From assembly GCA_907165275.2 (NCBI GenBank), contig OU015659.1:2212501-2276500 (forward strand): 64,000 bases of DNA. The letters are read 5' to 3'. The translations under genes and the position numbers were made by a program. The DNA comes from Zygaena filipendulae. Taxonomy: Eukaryota; Arthropoda; Insecta; Lepidoptera; Zygaenidae. The notes beneath the pieces are model-generated. The model worked only from the letters and a program-made list of their open reading frames with translations. It was not told the origin of the DNA and ran no database searches. This document shows positions 12,897-26,600 of this stretch, in pieces (position 1 is the stretch's first letter; each line of letters starts with the position of its first letter).

Positions 12897-14689
12897 TAAA
12901 TTAAATTCTCCTGACATTTTTATTGAAGCGGTGGAGAAATAAATCGCAATGAATTTCTTATGTCTGAGTCACGTAAAACTATTATTACTGCGTCATTTGT
13001 AAATATTAAAATCGGTTTTGGAGAGCGTTGCAGTAGGTACTTGCAGTGCGACTCGTTGATATTATGTATTGTTTGTTTGTGTTCGAGCTACGAGTGAGCC
13101 GTCGTATCTTACTGTGTCGACACACCGGTCCACGACTCAAGTGGTACTAGAGACGTCTACGGACACAGTTCAAAGGCGAGTGTTTGCCCCCTTTGTCTTG
13201 CCGGGCAATTAGTACGGCCCGTTCATTTAATTCTATCGGTCGATTAGCAGTGGAGCCAGGTGGTCGTTAATTGTGCACCGTCAATTTGTGCAGCCCCTTG
13301 TGGGGCGCCAGCGTTGGCAGACACTCCGGACGCACTTCCGATACCTACGGATACAGGTTGAAATGCCATTTCCGGTGCCTCTATCTGTGTTTGTATTAAA
13401 GCTTTGTTGGTACAAAATCAATAATAACAAACAATATTTTTAATACATAAGGCACTGGGTATGTATTTTTGAATCGTTCGAATTACTTTAGCATACGGAC
13501 CGCAAGATTTGCATGCGAATGTTCATATATTCGCTGTTTGTATGCTTAGATCTTTAAAACTACCCAGTTTTATGCAGTTTTCACCAATAGTGATTCATGA
13601 GGAAGGTTTATATCTACATATATTTTATGCTGGAATTCCCGCAGGAACTCCGTAATTACCGCGAGTGAAACCGCGAGGGACAGCTAGTAAGCTATTATAA
13701 GACATTGGCTAAAAGAAAAACTTTCGCAGCCCCCATCAATGTCAGCAGAACACACAATCCGAGCGATAACTTGAAAAGTAACAGAAACTTTACATCCCGC
13801 TAAAAAGGAAGGGGGTAAAAGTTTCCAGCTTGCGCCGAATGCCCGCATTTAAGTTGCCAACTTTTTTCTTTTTATTTGTATACTTTTAAGAGATTAAATA
13901 ATAAAGTAGTTTCGGAAGTTGCATCTTTGTAGACACTTTAATGTAGGTCGCAATTTATGCGAGATCGCAAATCTTTCAGCTCTACTTTTTATCTTAAGAT
14001 GCAAACTGTAAGCTTTCTGTAAGACTTAAAAAGCCTTAATACTTTGTAGGCTTTACATTCATTTAAAAGTCATTCGGCATACATAGAGACACTAAGTCCC
14101 ACTTGTGTGACGAAGCTACTATTCGTCCCCTTTGTCAATACGACTCCGTTGGATGTAACGTTGAAATTACGTAACCATAGCAATTTATTCTATAAAATAT
14201 ATATTGTGAAAGTTTTATATACTAGTTATTGTTAAAATAATCATCTACACAAAGTTCCATGAACAGCTGTTTTACTATAATACTAAAGGACATAAGACTT
14301 TGTTCCTTTTATTTCATCGTGCAACTTCTCTTTACGAAACGATTCAATTTTATCTTCAAAGTGAAATTAATAATAGACTGTGATATTACGGCATAATGTG
14401 ACGCTGGCGGTGGTGTACGTCGGCAGGGACACGTTATTACTTCAACATGGGACGTGCAAGCAAGTGGCTTGTGTAACCATGAAGCTTTTGCAACACTGTC
14501 TTGAAAGAAAGAAAATTAGAATGGCTCTAGCTTTAGCCATAATTTTAAACTACAAAGGATTTTTTACGCTACTTGAGTGTATGTACATATTATATGTATA
14601 TTCGTTTTTATCGAGGTATAGTTTGTAGTATCATTACTTTGACGGTCTGGGACCATCACTACAAAGAATAAAACCAAGTCGCTTCTCGC

Positions 14690-14842
14690 TGTCTGTATGC
14701 TTAGATCTTTACAACGGATTTTCATGCGGTTTTTTCCAGTAGATAGTGATCATGAGGAAGGTTTATATTTATATTTTATCCTGGGATTCCCGCGGGAACT
14801 CCGAAATTACCGCGGGTGAAACCGCGGAGGACAGCTAGTACA
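14690..14842 (-). repeat. SINE-like dispersed repeat
   Basis: Contains ATTACCGCGGGTGAAACCGC and CAGCTAGT at the end. A sister copy of the same subtype lies at 13530-13688. Confidence 0.7.
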
Positions 14843-15951
14843 ATAATATAGTTGTTCCCTTTCCTACTATTTACACATAAGTACCATAAAAATCTGTGTT
14901 AAAGTATACAGAATTCTGAGAGAAGTTAAATGGATCTCATCGTACATGATTGCACCCATAATAATAATGCCCGTATTAATTATCATGTTGTCATATTTAT
15001 CATTATGAATAAATAAATATCTATAAAACTATAGGTAACTAGAGTTCAGTCTCTACATTAGAAACACTTCATAGAAAATGATATAGAGTATATATTAATA
15101 TCAATAGCAGACTGCAGAAGCTAGAAGATAAAACTATTATTTTTAGAATTTTTGTCCCGCGTCGTCGGTTACTTTTTCGTCTGTTGATTGGTAGGTCCTA
15201 AGTATAAGCAACACGGAAAAAAACGGATGGAATCGAATCGCTATTTTAATAATATGAAGCAGTTAAGAGAAAATAAATAATTCAATTTGAAATATGAAGC
15301 CGCGGCGCCAGAGTTCTTTCAAAAACTACGCGAGCGGAACCGCGGGCAAAAAAGCTTGTACCTAAATAATAAGATACTTATAGCCGATCAGGAAAAATAG
15401 AAAATATTTTTTATATTCTACATAATAACAAAACCCTAGTAAGTGAACCCGGTCACTTAGGCCGTTTTTTCCACGCGTGGCCAGCATTAGCGCAATGTCG
15501 TATCTTCAGAGGGCGCCCGGCGGCGAGATCAAAGGATAGGTACACAGTAACCGCTCCCATTGATGTCGCGGCACAAAGGGAATTGATTGTTGCAAAACTC
15601 TTTTTAAAAAAGTGGGGGGAAGGGAGGTTTGATGATACATTCCGCTTTTTATGTTTCAATATAATGTTACTTTACTATCAGGATTTTTATTGATTTGTAT
15701 TATACATATTTGCTCGTTTAGAGAATGAGATATATTCAACAAGTAAACGTAAACTTATACTTTGTTATATTGTCTTTAAAACCATAAATATAGCCTAACA
15801 ATATAACAGACGAAAATATCAAAAAGGGATTACATATTTTGGTAAGAGAGTCAATGTTAGCATTCACTAAGACTGCAAGTTATAAGGCAGTAGTCATTCC
15901 TTGCCATTAAGTAAATAAATATAATGGAATATGTACATAAATATCTATATA

Positions 15952-16155
15952 CTAGATGTCCCGCGCGGTTTCACCGGCGATAATTTCGGAGTTCCCGCGC
16001 GAATTCCGTATTACAATATAGCCTATGTTACTCAGGGATAATGTAGCTTTCTAATGGTGAAAGAATTTTTGAAATCGGTCCAGTAGTTTTTGAGTTAAAA
16101 TGAAACAAACAAACAAAAAATCAAATCTAACCACTTTATAATATTAGTATAGATA
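15952..16155 (+). repeat. SINE-like dispersed repeat
   Basis: CTAGATGTCCCGCGCGGTTT through CAGTAGTTTTTGAG to TATAATATTAGTATAGAT. Confidence 0.75.
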
Positions 16156-19100
16156 TACCAGATGGCACTGTATGAAAATGTCCAAGCATTATTATTAAAT
16201 TATTAAGTAGGTACGTGTTCTAAAAATCTTGATGGAAGAAAGTTAACTATGAAATGTTGACTTTTCAAGTAATGGTCGTCTACTGTTTTTTTTAATAATA
16301 TAACATTATTATTTGCAAATTCATCAACTCTCTCAGCTTTTCAATCAATTTAAGTAAAGAAATTCATTCTGTTAAAAATATTTTATATATAGTGTTCAGT
16401 CAAAATACTGTAAGTGGACTGTGATCTTGCATGTATACATTTATAAAAAAAAGCCTTACTAAAACCTGTTGAAGGTAGCTAAGCCACCTCCCACTGAAAT
16501 AATATTTAAGACCCTATTATGCATTATATATTATATGAAATGAAATTAAATGAAATGAAGTTTATTCTTTACGACTACAATTAAATAAAATAGGTTAACA
16601 AAAAGCAGCATCAGCTATATATCATTATATATTATGTATATATTGTTATATTTTGTACTATTATATTGTATCAGCACACATAAATAAATACTTGAATTCT
16701 TAATATATAATATTATCAATAAAATCTAATTAACAATTTTAACTAGGTACCTATTAAAAATTATTCTTTCTTTTTTTATTAATCTTTTCTGGAGCAACAT
16801 GAACAACCAGAAACAGAGTTCCACTAATTTTCTTCCGGGATCATGAAGCTGTTGTGATTTGCTAACTGAGCTATAATTATATTAATTTTAGCTCAGATGG
16901 CATACACAACAATACATAATATGTACATAAAAAATTTCAAGTAAAAATCAACGTAATAACCCATTTATGCTTACCCACTTTTCAAACACTCCTAATTTCA
17001 TTAGGAGATTGATTATCGAGTGTTCATGTATTGCTGATGGGGCTAGCAAAGCACATAACTGTCATTTTTGTTTCAAAATAGAATCTACCTGAGAATAATT
17101 CTGCTAAAAACTGGAAGACACTTACAAAGTAGTTACAGGTCAATATAATTTACTTTTTATTTGTAATCCAATAATTTCCTGCAGGTATGTAGATAGAAAA
17201 AGTTTTAAAACTTGATGTGTGTATTCACTAAGTTGTTAGTAACATGCAACATAATTAGGAATTTAAGAAGGTATGTGCAAAACATTGCCCATATATTTTT
17301 AAATTTTATTACATAAGCACACATATTCACTAGCTCATAATCTCTTACTTTACTCATGCTACAATAAAGAAAATTAAGAACAGTATTTTGTATAGGAAAA
17401 TATACTTCTGCGATTTATAGACATGTCATGAATAAAAGTTCTCTTGCCTTGCCCCTATTATTTCATAAAATAGGTCAACACAAGTAGGTAAATAAGAAGC
17501 CAAACATTGCTACACAGTATAACAACAAAGTTTCTATTTTCAACATTTTGACATATACAAGTCTGATAAGTGTTATTTATTTATATGGGTACCACAGTAA
17601 ATATAGTAAAGTAAAACAAAAGCTTGCATTAAAAATTACTGAACTAACAACATACGTTAAGCTTCAAACGAAGTCCTAACCTAAAATATTTATTTTTAAC
17701 TATTAACAGTAATCAACGCTGTTCTATTCCAATGCATGGAGCTAATTACTTTATTAATTAGCTTTATTATTAAGTTTAATATATTCTGATGATCTATGCT
17801 CGATACGATTTTAATTATTAAAATAATAGGATACTTTCTTACCTCGTTGACACCTGAATTCCAAAAAAGTGATTTCTCTAGAGTTCGTTGTAACTTTACA
17901 CACTCAATAATAAACTTTTAATTTAAGTTATTTTTTATTCTAACACAAAGTTAACGCTTGCAACAACTTTTTATTGAGTTCTTTATCTTATAAACCTTTC
18001 GAAAACAGCACTTTTACACAAAAAACCAAAAAAATATTATAGATTTGACATAGCATTCGCCATGGTGTTGTTGTTTTGTTTTTTTAATTTTGTTCATTAT
18101 TTCTGTTCTCAAAAAGTAGGCAAGGAATTTACATTTAAACAGACAAATATTCAACATTACAAACCACGCGTAAAAATAAAATAATGTTAATTATTATATT
18201 TAATTAGCTCTATCATATTTATTTTTGTTTCATTGCTACTCCTAAAACTCTTACTTCTCAAAGGTTGTTATTTAATTAATTTAACCTCTACTTTCTTTGT
18301 ATTTTAATATAGTGAGCGGCGCGGTGTAGGTGTAACAAAAGGGTGACTAATGTTTGTGTATGTATAATAGTAAATCTGTATTCTTTGGTAATGAAAACAA
18401 GTACTAAAAGATAAGAATTTAGCATTAGCAGTTAAGGATTATTAAACTGCTAATTAATACTAAATATCTGTCCCGCTTTTCGACGGACACTTCAAGAGAT
18501 TGTTCTCCTTGCCTCGCGCCCCCAGTTTTTTTTTTATTGTTTCGGGGAAGGCAAAGGAAACTTAATCCATACAGCCATAGGTTTTTTTAAAGTCGTACAA
18601 CGTAGTGATTACCTTCTCTCTGGTCGTACACCCCTAAGACTTTACCTACTTAGTAATGCCTATGTTGTGTTGAGACTAATAAAGATATTATTATTGTTGA
18701 GATCATGTACCTATTCACTTTTGGCAGAAAACCTTCACTGTAATGCGACTCAGTGGCGCACACCTTCATCCATACTTTTATTTTTTAGTCTGAGGCATGA
18801 CTTAGGTAACTTTTTATCAAAGAAATTAATACCTAGGTACCTACTCTTTTTTTATTATTTAAAAAACCAAAAAACATTTATAATTACCAAAAAACACTTC
18901 TAACTGCATGCCAACTGAACTGCAACTTGATTTTTCCGATCTAGGAATGACGGGGACTTGGGACACTTGTGTCGCACGCATCGTGCGAAAGCAGTCTGCA
19001 ATACTATATTTGCTCGATTGTACGAAGCGTTGCTGTAGTTGAAACATTCAACCAAAGATCATTCAACGTTGAGCATTATGCCGCATAATGCTGTAATTGG

Positions 19101-20391
19101 AAAACGGGGCTTCATAGTTGAACTTCAATAGGATTCTCTGTAGGAAGTTGTATAGTAAAACGATAACCACCCGAAGAACATCCATTTCATCATAATATTG
19201 CCGTCTGTCTCCGCACACTCTTCATTACTAATGGATCACTATTATGCAAAATCCACCACTTTCACACAATAATCATCACGATAAACTAATTTGAAAAAAC
19301 AAATAAAACTGACGTCCATTTTTGCTAAAATCCCACCAAATCGTAGTGGTTATATACCTACTCTTTGATCCCACCATAAGTTTCCTTCATAGTTTTATAC
19401 TATAGACAGTTTTTTTTATTCATTTACATAAATTGAGAAAGGCAAAATATACTGATCTTCCGTATGTAGATAATTCCAGATATTATCCTCTGCAAACTTA
19501 GCCTTGAGCAACCTTTTCGTCTGAGGGAGCAACATATAGATTTTCTTTCATTCGAATTGAATTTTTGATAGATTCCGATCTCTTTTGTTACACTGTTAAC
19601 TGCAGCGAGAGCTTTATTCACTTCCTGAGTGGTAATGTTAAAGTGGTACCTACAGTGAAATTTGAAAATATCTGATGCTTGGTACACAAAATGGCAGCCG
19701 GCAGGTCGCTATGCACCGGCGTGCATGCGCCGGCGGCGAGCTCATGGCGAGTGCGGCTGCGCTCGTCGCTTCGGCTTCATGCAGAAATAAAACAGCATTC
19801 AAGGTACAAATCTTATTTTTTATTAAACATTCAAAACAGTATCACTAAAATAATTTTAACGAGACCAACTAAACCATGAATACCAAGTGATGTTTTTTTA
19901 TCACGCAAGTGTCAAACAAAATCATAAAACTACTTACTAATATTTGAAGAAAAAAAAAAAACAGAATAAAATAGTTATAATTGGCCATTTATAAGGGCTA
20001 TTTTAATCGTGAAACAAACACAAGTATGCTGATTACTGATTATAATACGTATTATACCTACTGCCTAAGCATCTCCGTATTTTGACTTTTATTTCACAAG
20101 CGGTGAGACAAATTACCTTCAGTTCAAACGAATCGCCCGTGTCACCGACGACGACGCGACGTTGCCGCGTAGGTACTTAGAAGAATAAAAGGCGGAAACA
20201 TACGTACCTATGTATCGTGCTTGTTTCGTGTTGTGTCGCGAGTACTCGGGTTTCATACATTTAGCATGGTTAGAGGCATATTATTTTGTATGTTGTCGTG
20301 GAATGCTCGCGTGAGTCGCGACCGATTAGCCCGATTGCGACAGAGCGGTGGTGGGAGATATGTCGCGACACAACACGACATGGCAAAAATG

Positions 20392-20686
20392 TATTTTTAA
20401 TACAGTTGCTCAAAAAGTGGCGTATTGCAGGGACGTTTAGCGTTCGGGATGTGGGCTATTACATACTCGAGCTTTTTGTTTACCTTTCCCGAACTAGTGC
20501 GTTCTCTTTGCCAACTGTCAAAAATGGCGAACGACTTTGACACACTTTTTGCATTGCGAAACGTAGATTTCGGATTACTAATACGACTAGCGCCACCTCT
20601 TGATCACAGTTGGAACTTAGTTGAGTTTGTTGTGTTTTTGATATTTTATTAAATTGCTTAATTTTTTCGTAACTGTATTAAAAATA
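20392..20686. mobile_element. Inverted-repeat element (MITE-like)
   Basis: Ends TATTTTTAATACAGTTGC and its inverted copy (17 of 18 identical) bound 295 bp. Short ORFs inside look fortuitous. No clear target duplication. Confidence 0.55.
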
Positions 20687-20700
20687 GTTGTTCAGTACAC

Positions 20701-20810
20701 GTGCGGAACCGTCATTGCAACTAGTTCCGACTGTTAACCCTCACCTTCGGCTGCGCCTCGGCTCGGGTAGACATTTGTCGGAACTCTTTGCAATGACAGG
20801 CTTTCCGCAC
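20701..20810. repeat. Inverted repeat, about 32-bp arms
   Basis: GTGCGGAACCGTCATTGCAA at the left and its near-complement ending in CTTTCCGCAC at the right (20777-20810) can fold into a hairpin with a GC-rich loop. Probably a small transposon remnant. Confidence 0.6.
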
Positions 20811-21767
20811 TTATAATGAAATATACTATTCCGCCGTAATCAAGAAAACAGGAGAGTAAAAAAATACCAACTTATTATATTCAAACCACACCTAGATGCT
20901 AACACTACAAAAATGACTACAACGACATGACTTTATTCCTTACAAATCTAAAATAAATATAGTTGAGAAACAATATTTTGAGGTAATTCATACAGCTTAG
21001 CTCTTTTAATACATAGAATATCATTGGCTTAGCTACATAATAACCTAACACAAATCTTAGAAAGCATTTTAAAGTTTATTGAAAAAATTTTTTTTTTTCT
21101 CTATTTATGGCCAGTTAATTATATTTATGCAATCTGTTGATGCGATCTCAATAGCTTAGCAAGCACTTCAGTCTTCAAGTTACCGCTCGCGGTTTTGGAA
21201 ACAGAAAACGTAGAATAGCGTTCAAATATGCCCCAACTGTGACGGCACCCGGAACAGGTGACAGAAGCGAAACCGCTATGCATCAAAATAGTCTCGTTTA
21301 AAAAAATGTTACATTCAAGTTTTATTTCGCGCCAAAAGTTTCACTTCAAAAACGCGCAATTTTGAACCGCTATCTATTTTGAAACTATGTAGCACTGATT
21401 TCCTGTAGATGGTTACCGTACATAATCTCATCAGTGTTTTCCTCCGATCACAATAGAATAAATATTACTACGTATACAATTCAACATTCCGAGGCTTTTG
21501 CAATGTGCATAGCTCACCCACATTATTATAGCGTCTCAGTATTTGCGGTCATACCTACGTAGGTATATTTCATGTTTTTTTTTTCTAATAAAACTGTTAC
21601 TACTATTACATCGAAAGAATTTTTTGTATATAGCGGCTCGCTTCGACACAACAATAGTTTTTCATTCGCTATGACCGTAACACGACGCGTTAAGAAAACG
21701 CGCCACAAAAATTGCTTTTTAATCGTGCTCAAAGAAGTTTCACTTCAAAAAAAAATACATTGACTAA

Positions 21768-21948
21768 CCGCCGCACTCAGAGTCGACTTTAATGATTACT
21801 TAGTTAAGTATAGATTTTAACTAATTAAGTTACATCTCATTAAATGCCAATTAACATTAATTTACTGAACATCTCTGATTGCGGCAATTTTGTTTTAAAA
21901 ATCCATACTTAACTAAGTAATCATTAAAGTCGACTCTGAGTGCGGCCG
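21768..21948. mobile_element. MITE family A, copy 2 (internally deleted)
   Basis: Same ends as the copy at 494-730, flanked by TAA at 21765-21767 and 21949-21951. About 55 bp of the left arm, the segment containing AACAAAACTGCCGCAATCAG, is missing, so the arms no longer pair fully. Confidence 0.9.
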
Positions 21949-21951
21949 TAA

Positions 21952-23376
21952 GTGTCTTATGGCATAATATAGAATGTTAATTTCTAGTATTTTTGCGTCT
22001 GGAGTTGTGTTTTTGGGACGCGCTTTATGGGCAAGGAATGTTGTTGGTCATAGAGAATAAGGGCCCAGGAATTGCTGTATTTATTCTTTTTACGAGATCA
22101 ATGATGTCTTCCATGATATATAAATACGGAACTAAATTCCGTCTAGATAATAATATAATGAGACAAACTAACGTAACATTATTTGTTTCATTTTGGCTTT
22201 TATTCTAATGGTATAATAATAATAATAATTGAAAAAAGTCTAAGTAAGTTTAAAAAACAGTTTTCTCATATTTTTACTGGTAGCAAATTGCTAAAATAAT
22301 GAAGCTTACACTATTTGCTTTAATAATAATAATCTATTGTAATGTAGTTGTTTGAATAACTATAATTATTATTTAATTTAATTAGATAATTATATTATCT
22401 CATTATGACACTAAAAGGCAACTTTCTAAAGCTGACTGTTCTAGATTAATACTAAAATATTTATAATGGATAAGGTATAAATAAATTTAGTAGTGAATCA
22501 TATTTTTTATGCTCAATTCAACAAAAATATAATTTGTTTTAAGATAGTCTAAGGTAATGTTAGCCTCATAGATTATATATATATTTGGAAACTTTAAACT
22601 TTCATCTACTTTTTTTAAGTAGTTTAAGACTTGAAAGAAAGAAAGAAAAACTTTGAGAGCACAAGCACAAGCGTGCAAAGTTTGATTTTAACAAAGTTGA
22701 TTGTGTAATTATGCAAGTTTTTGGAGGAAAGGTGTTGTTGTCTGGCGGATATCAAAGCAAATGCATTGCTCCAGCAAGTGAAAAGTAGCCATTATGTCAT
22801 TTCATCTCAATCGTCATAAAACTCCAGTAAAAAACAAACACATGTAAGTAATGAAAAAAGTAAACTACAATTATTTGAAAAATAACCTCTGTAACTCTCT
22901 GTAACCTCCACATTTCGTGTGAAAATACCATTGGTCACGTCAATAAAATTTAGTACTTCTAGCTAGTCTATTATTATAATTTGCCAATGACAATGTTACA
23001 TAGTAAAAAATTCTCTTCTTTAGTTCTCAAAGGCCTGCATTGTGATCATTATTAATTACCAAAACGGTGGAGCCATTAAATTGATAAAAGATGGGAATCA
23101 AATCGAGGTAGCGTTACTTTTTTGTTTTGTATCTTCCCGTCTCCAGTCGCGGCAAAGTAAACCAGAGTGGTTTCTATAATATTTATGACTGATTTGAACT
23201 ATTATAAGCTCATGCCAATCGCTAGTGTGCAACCAACAATCGTATACATTTATCTTAAACTACTCTAGGGAAACTGGCTAGAAAAGATTCGCTAAAGTAA
23301 CGGCAACTCCGACCGACGTATTCACATCGGCGTGAGACGTATAACTTGAACGTTCTTATTCTTAACGTGTTTACGT
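21952..23376. other. 3' flank of BTAF1, probably including its 3' UTR
   Basis: AT-rich with AAT repeats. Reading the minus strand from the stop codon, the first AATAAA comes only at about 22200 (ATTAAA variants near 22375 and 22317), so the 3' UTR is either about 1 kb long or uses a variant signal. Confidence 0.4.
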
Positions 23377-23671
23377 TTAAGCGTTGATTTTATTTAGAGA
23401 CTTGATGAAATTGCTCATATCGTACTCCTCCTCGTACTGCTTGTCGTCCCACAGGTCGGGCAGGGCGTCGAGGGCGCGCGCGCCCGGCGCGCCGCCTCCC
23501 GCCGCCCACGCCCCCGCCGCCCCCGCGTCCGTCCCCGCGCCGCCCCCCGCGCCGCCCCCCGCGTTGGACAGCTGGAACAGGTCCAGCAGCTGGTCGGTGC
23601 CCATGGTCTCGAGCGCCGCGTTCTCGCTGCTGATGACGGTGTTGGCGGTCATCAGTTTGAACTTTTGCAGC
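23377..23671 (-). CDS. BTAF1: BTAF1 visible exon 32 (C-terminus and stop)
   Basis: Encodes [20 protein letters not shown] then [17 protein letters not shown], a Gly/Ala-rich run, and [20 protein letters not shown] ending SLNKINA-stop. Matches human through the C-terminal LSDLWDQEQYDSEYSLENFMHSLK. The Gly/Ala run sits where human has a variable Lys/Ser segment. Confidence 0.97.
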
Positions 23672-26600
23672 CTGGAAAGTAAGAAATATAACGTTGAAAA
23701 CAGACACTTCAGTGTCTTCACCTAGATATTGGTTTCAAAATTTACCTTATTACGTGTCCTCTGACACGTCCATCGCAAATTTACACGTTAGACATAGACA
23801 ATATTTATTCAGAAAAAGACAACACAGCACATAAAACATTTAGTACATCATTTATAATTACAAATTACCATAAAAACGTACCAATATACCTACATATAGA
23901 ATGTGCTGCGGTGTAATGCTGAAAAGGACACTGTCTCAGCATAATGCCGAGGTGGAATACTTCAGCGCCGATTCTCAGCAGTGCTCTAGCTCGTCTAACC
24001 ATTGAAATTTAAAACACCGGTATGTGTGGACTGAGGTGCGTGCCTAAACTTATACACATACATACGTTACAATTACACATAATGCTTACACAAAAAAAAA
24101 TCAAGGCAATATCTTTAAACAAACAACTTGGCTGCTCAAGCAGTGCTTACAACAGACTTCTTTTGTTTTTTGCATACAGGTCATCGAGAGACAACTACTT
24201 TTAGTCACACAATTCCCGCGGGAACTCCGAAATCAACGCGCGTGTCACCGCCGGCAACAGCTAAGTATTTCAACTGACAGTACATCCTGGCGCTCACCCC
24301 ATGATCTTCTCCTCGAGCGTGTCCCTGGTGATGAGCCGGTACACGTTGACCACCTTCTTCTGGCCGATGCGGTGCGCGCGGTCCATCGCCTGCAGATCCT
24401 TCATCGGGTTCCAGTCGTGCTCCACGAAGATCACCGTGTCCGCGCCCGTCAGGTTCAGCCCGAGGCCGCCCACCTGACACCGCACACGTTATGGTACAAT
24501 GGGCACGTTGACTAATTTTTTTTAGTCCGTCTTGTAGATTAATAAAAAATATTGGACACGTATTTTTTTCTTTTTTTACGTAATCAAAAAATAACGGCGA
24601 TACATTGAGTTGAAATTCCGCGTGACGTCACTATTCTGAAAGTTTGTATGGCGGTTTTAGCGGTTAGTGACGTCACGACCCACCCTAAACTTCAATGCGC
24701 TTTATCTCTGTATATTCTAATTTATTTGAAAAAGCAACAAAAAATACATGTCTATTGTTTTTTTTATTTTCTAACTGTCGGACTAATTAGAATTTTGATT
24801 TGCAAAAGTAGTCAACGATTCACACGGATGGAACGAAATGAATGATATTTTCAAATACATTTTCAATATACATTATTGCCCCAACAAAAACACACACATT
24901 AGACATACAAGAAGAAAAGGACCAAAGAAAATGCGGCAAGGTAAAAGTGAAATTATTGTTTTTGACGTCAATAAAAAGAATTCTTCTTATATTATTAGAA
25001 TTACAATTCGAAAGACTCATAAAAACGTCCGACTTTCATAGTTTTCTGGTGTTATTGCCAGAGAGAAGGAACTCCGCAATAAACTTTGAACTAGGCTAAA
25101 GGCTTCCCTATCTACATTTAAACATGTTGCGAGTAGTGTGTGTGTGTGTGTATGCGTATGTGTGTCTGCACGTACCTGCATGTGTGTATGTGTGTGTGTG
25201 TGCGTGTGTGCGTACCGCGGTGGTGAGCAGAAGCACGTCGATGGAGACATCCCGGTTGAACCTGGTGACGATCGCGTGCCGCTGGTGCGGGGGCACGCCG
25301 CCGTCGAGCCGCAGGTACGTGACGGCGGGCAGGTGGCGCGCCAGCAGGTCGCGCTCCACGATGTCCAGCATGCGCTTCAGCTGGCAAAAGATGAGCGCGC
25401 GGTGCTGGGACACCACGCCCGCGCCCACGCCCACGCCCGCGCCCACGCCCGCGCCCGCGCCCGGCGGGGACGCGTCGCCCGCGCCGATGCCGCAGTCCAA
25501 CAGCAGCTGTCTGCAGCAACCAAACATTATAGGTATAGATTTTATTCTCACTTTAAACTCACTTTATTTACATTTTATGTCAACAAAACTACCGCTCACT
25601 CCACTAACTGAAGACCATAAAGTCTACGCTGTGGTAAAGTTTACAAGTTTTTATGTAGGGGATAATCTCTGAAAAATTAGCTTTTTGACTGAGCGCTTTC
25701 TCCTGATCACATGATATGACGAAAGTTCCTTTATTTTCTGTAGCGATAACGATTAAAGATTGTCAACTTGACTAGGGGGGCGGATTGTGAATGCAGCTGA
25801 TTCTTTGTATACGGGCTCCGTACTTGAGTGCGGGCAGCTTGGCCGAGTGTTCGATGTCGTCCAGCGAGGAGCGCTGCGCGGCGAGGTGCTGCGCCACGCG
25901 CGCCGCCTCCGGGTGCTCCGTCGTCAGCACCAGCTTCGGGTGGTTGCACACGTTCTGCAGGTAGTGCAGCGCCTGCGCACACGCACAAACACACACGACA
26001 TGTGCTCACATAACTACAGTATATTTTAATCTGACTACATATGGACATAGATAAGCAATAGTGTGTTAACCCACACTGGAGAAATTAAAGTTTTAAAATT
26101 ATAGCGCCATTTTGTTTCAACATTTTGATGTTCAATATTTAGTTACATATTTAAACAATGTAATAAGGTAAACACATAATTAAAAAACGTTCTGTAACTC
26201 TCAACAAAGCGTTTTGTATCAAAAACTTAATTTTGTGGGTTAACATGTTATTGCTTATCTGCGTTCATATATAAGGTGTGGTAAAATTAGCTGCAAATAT
26301 TTACAGGGTTGAATGTATACACCGTTATAAACATGTTCATAAAAAAGATAAAAAAAGATTAAAAAAAAAAAAATCAAACAAATTAAATCAATCAGAAAAG
26401 AAAACAACCTGTGAGCTCGACACTCAATCGCTTCACACATACATCACCGCGTGCCAGTATCTTAGGTCAATGATCTAGATCGAGCTGACCAGCTGATGCA
26501 TCGCTCACTGTGTGCGTGGCGCGTGCCTTGTATATGTATTAGTACATTGTCATTGGCAAATTATAATTATAGACGCCATTATTAAAGAAGAAGAAGAAGA

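Larger units (their letters stand above)
9143..20391. other. Long gene-less region downstream of BTAF1
   Basis: Eleven kilobases with no supportable protein gene. It holds four SINE-like copies, the foldback at 10757-10856, the IMMP2L-like fragment at 11164-11301, a GC-rich patch at about 10140-10260 and mixed-composition DNA at about 12500-13330. The stretch 16160-20200 is AT-rich and nearly featureless. Confidence 0.5.

Noticed and set aside
17843..18060. Possible minus-strand leader exon ending in a strong GAG/GTAAGA donor
   Set aside because: Only the donor is convincing; no promoter, coding sequence or partner exon is visible to the left.
23384..23725. Long plus-strand ORF rich in Ala and Pro opposite the last BTAF1 exon
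   Set aside because: It is the antisense shadow of the Gly/Ala-rich GC-rich exon; GC-rich exons lack stop codons on both strands.
25133..25214. Regularly spaced repeats that might suggest a CRISPR array
   Set aside because: Dinucleotide microsatellite in a eukaryotic intron; no spacers.
25124..25672. Plus-strand ORF of 182 codons with Cys/Val repeats
   Set aside because: It crosses a TG microsatellite and the antisense of a BTAF1 exon; no protein character.
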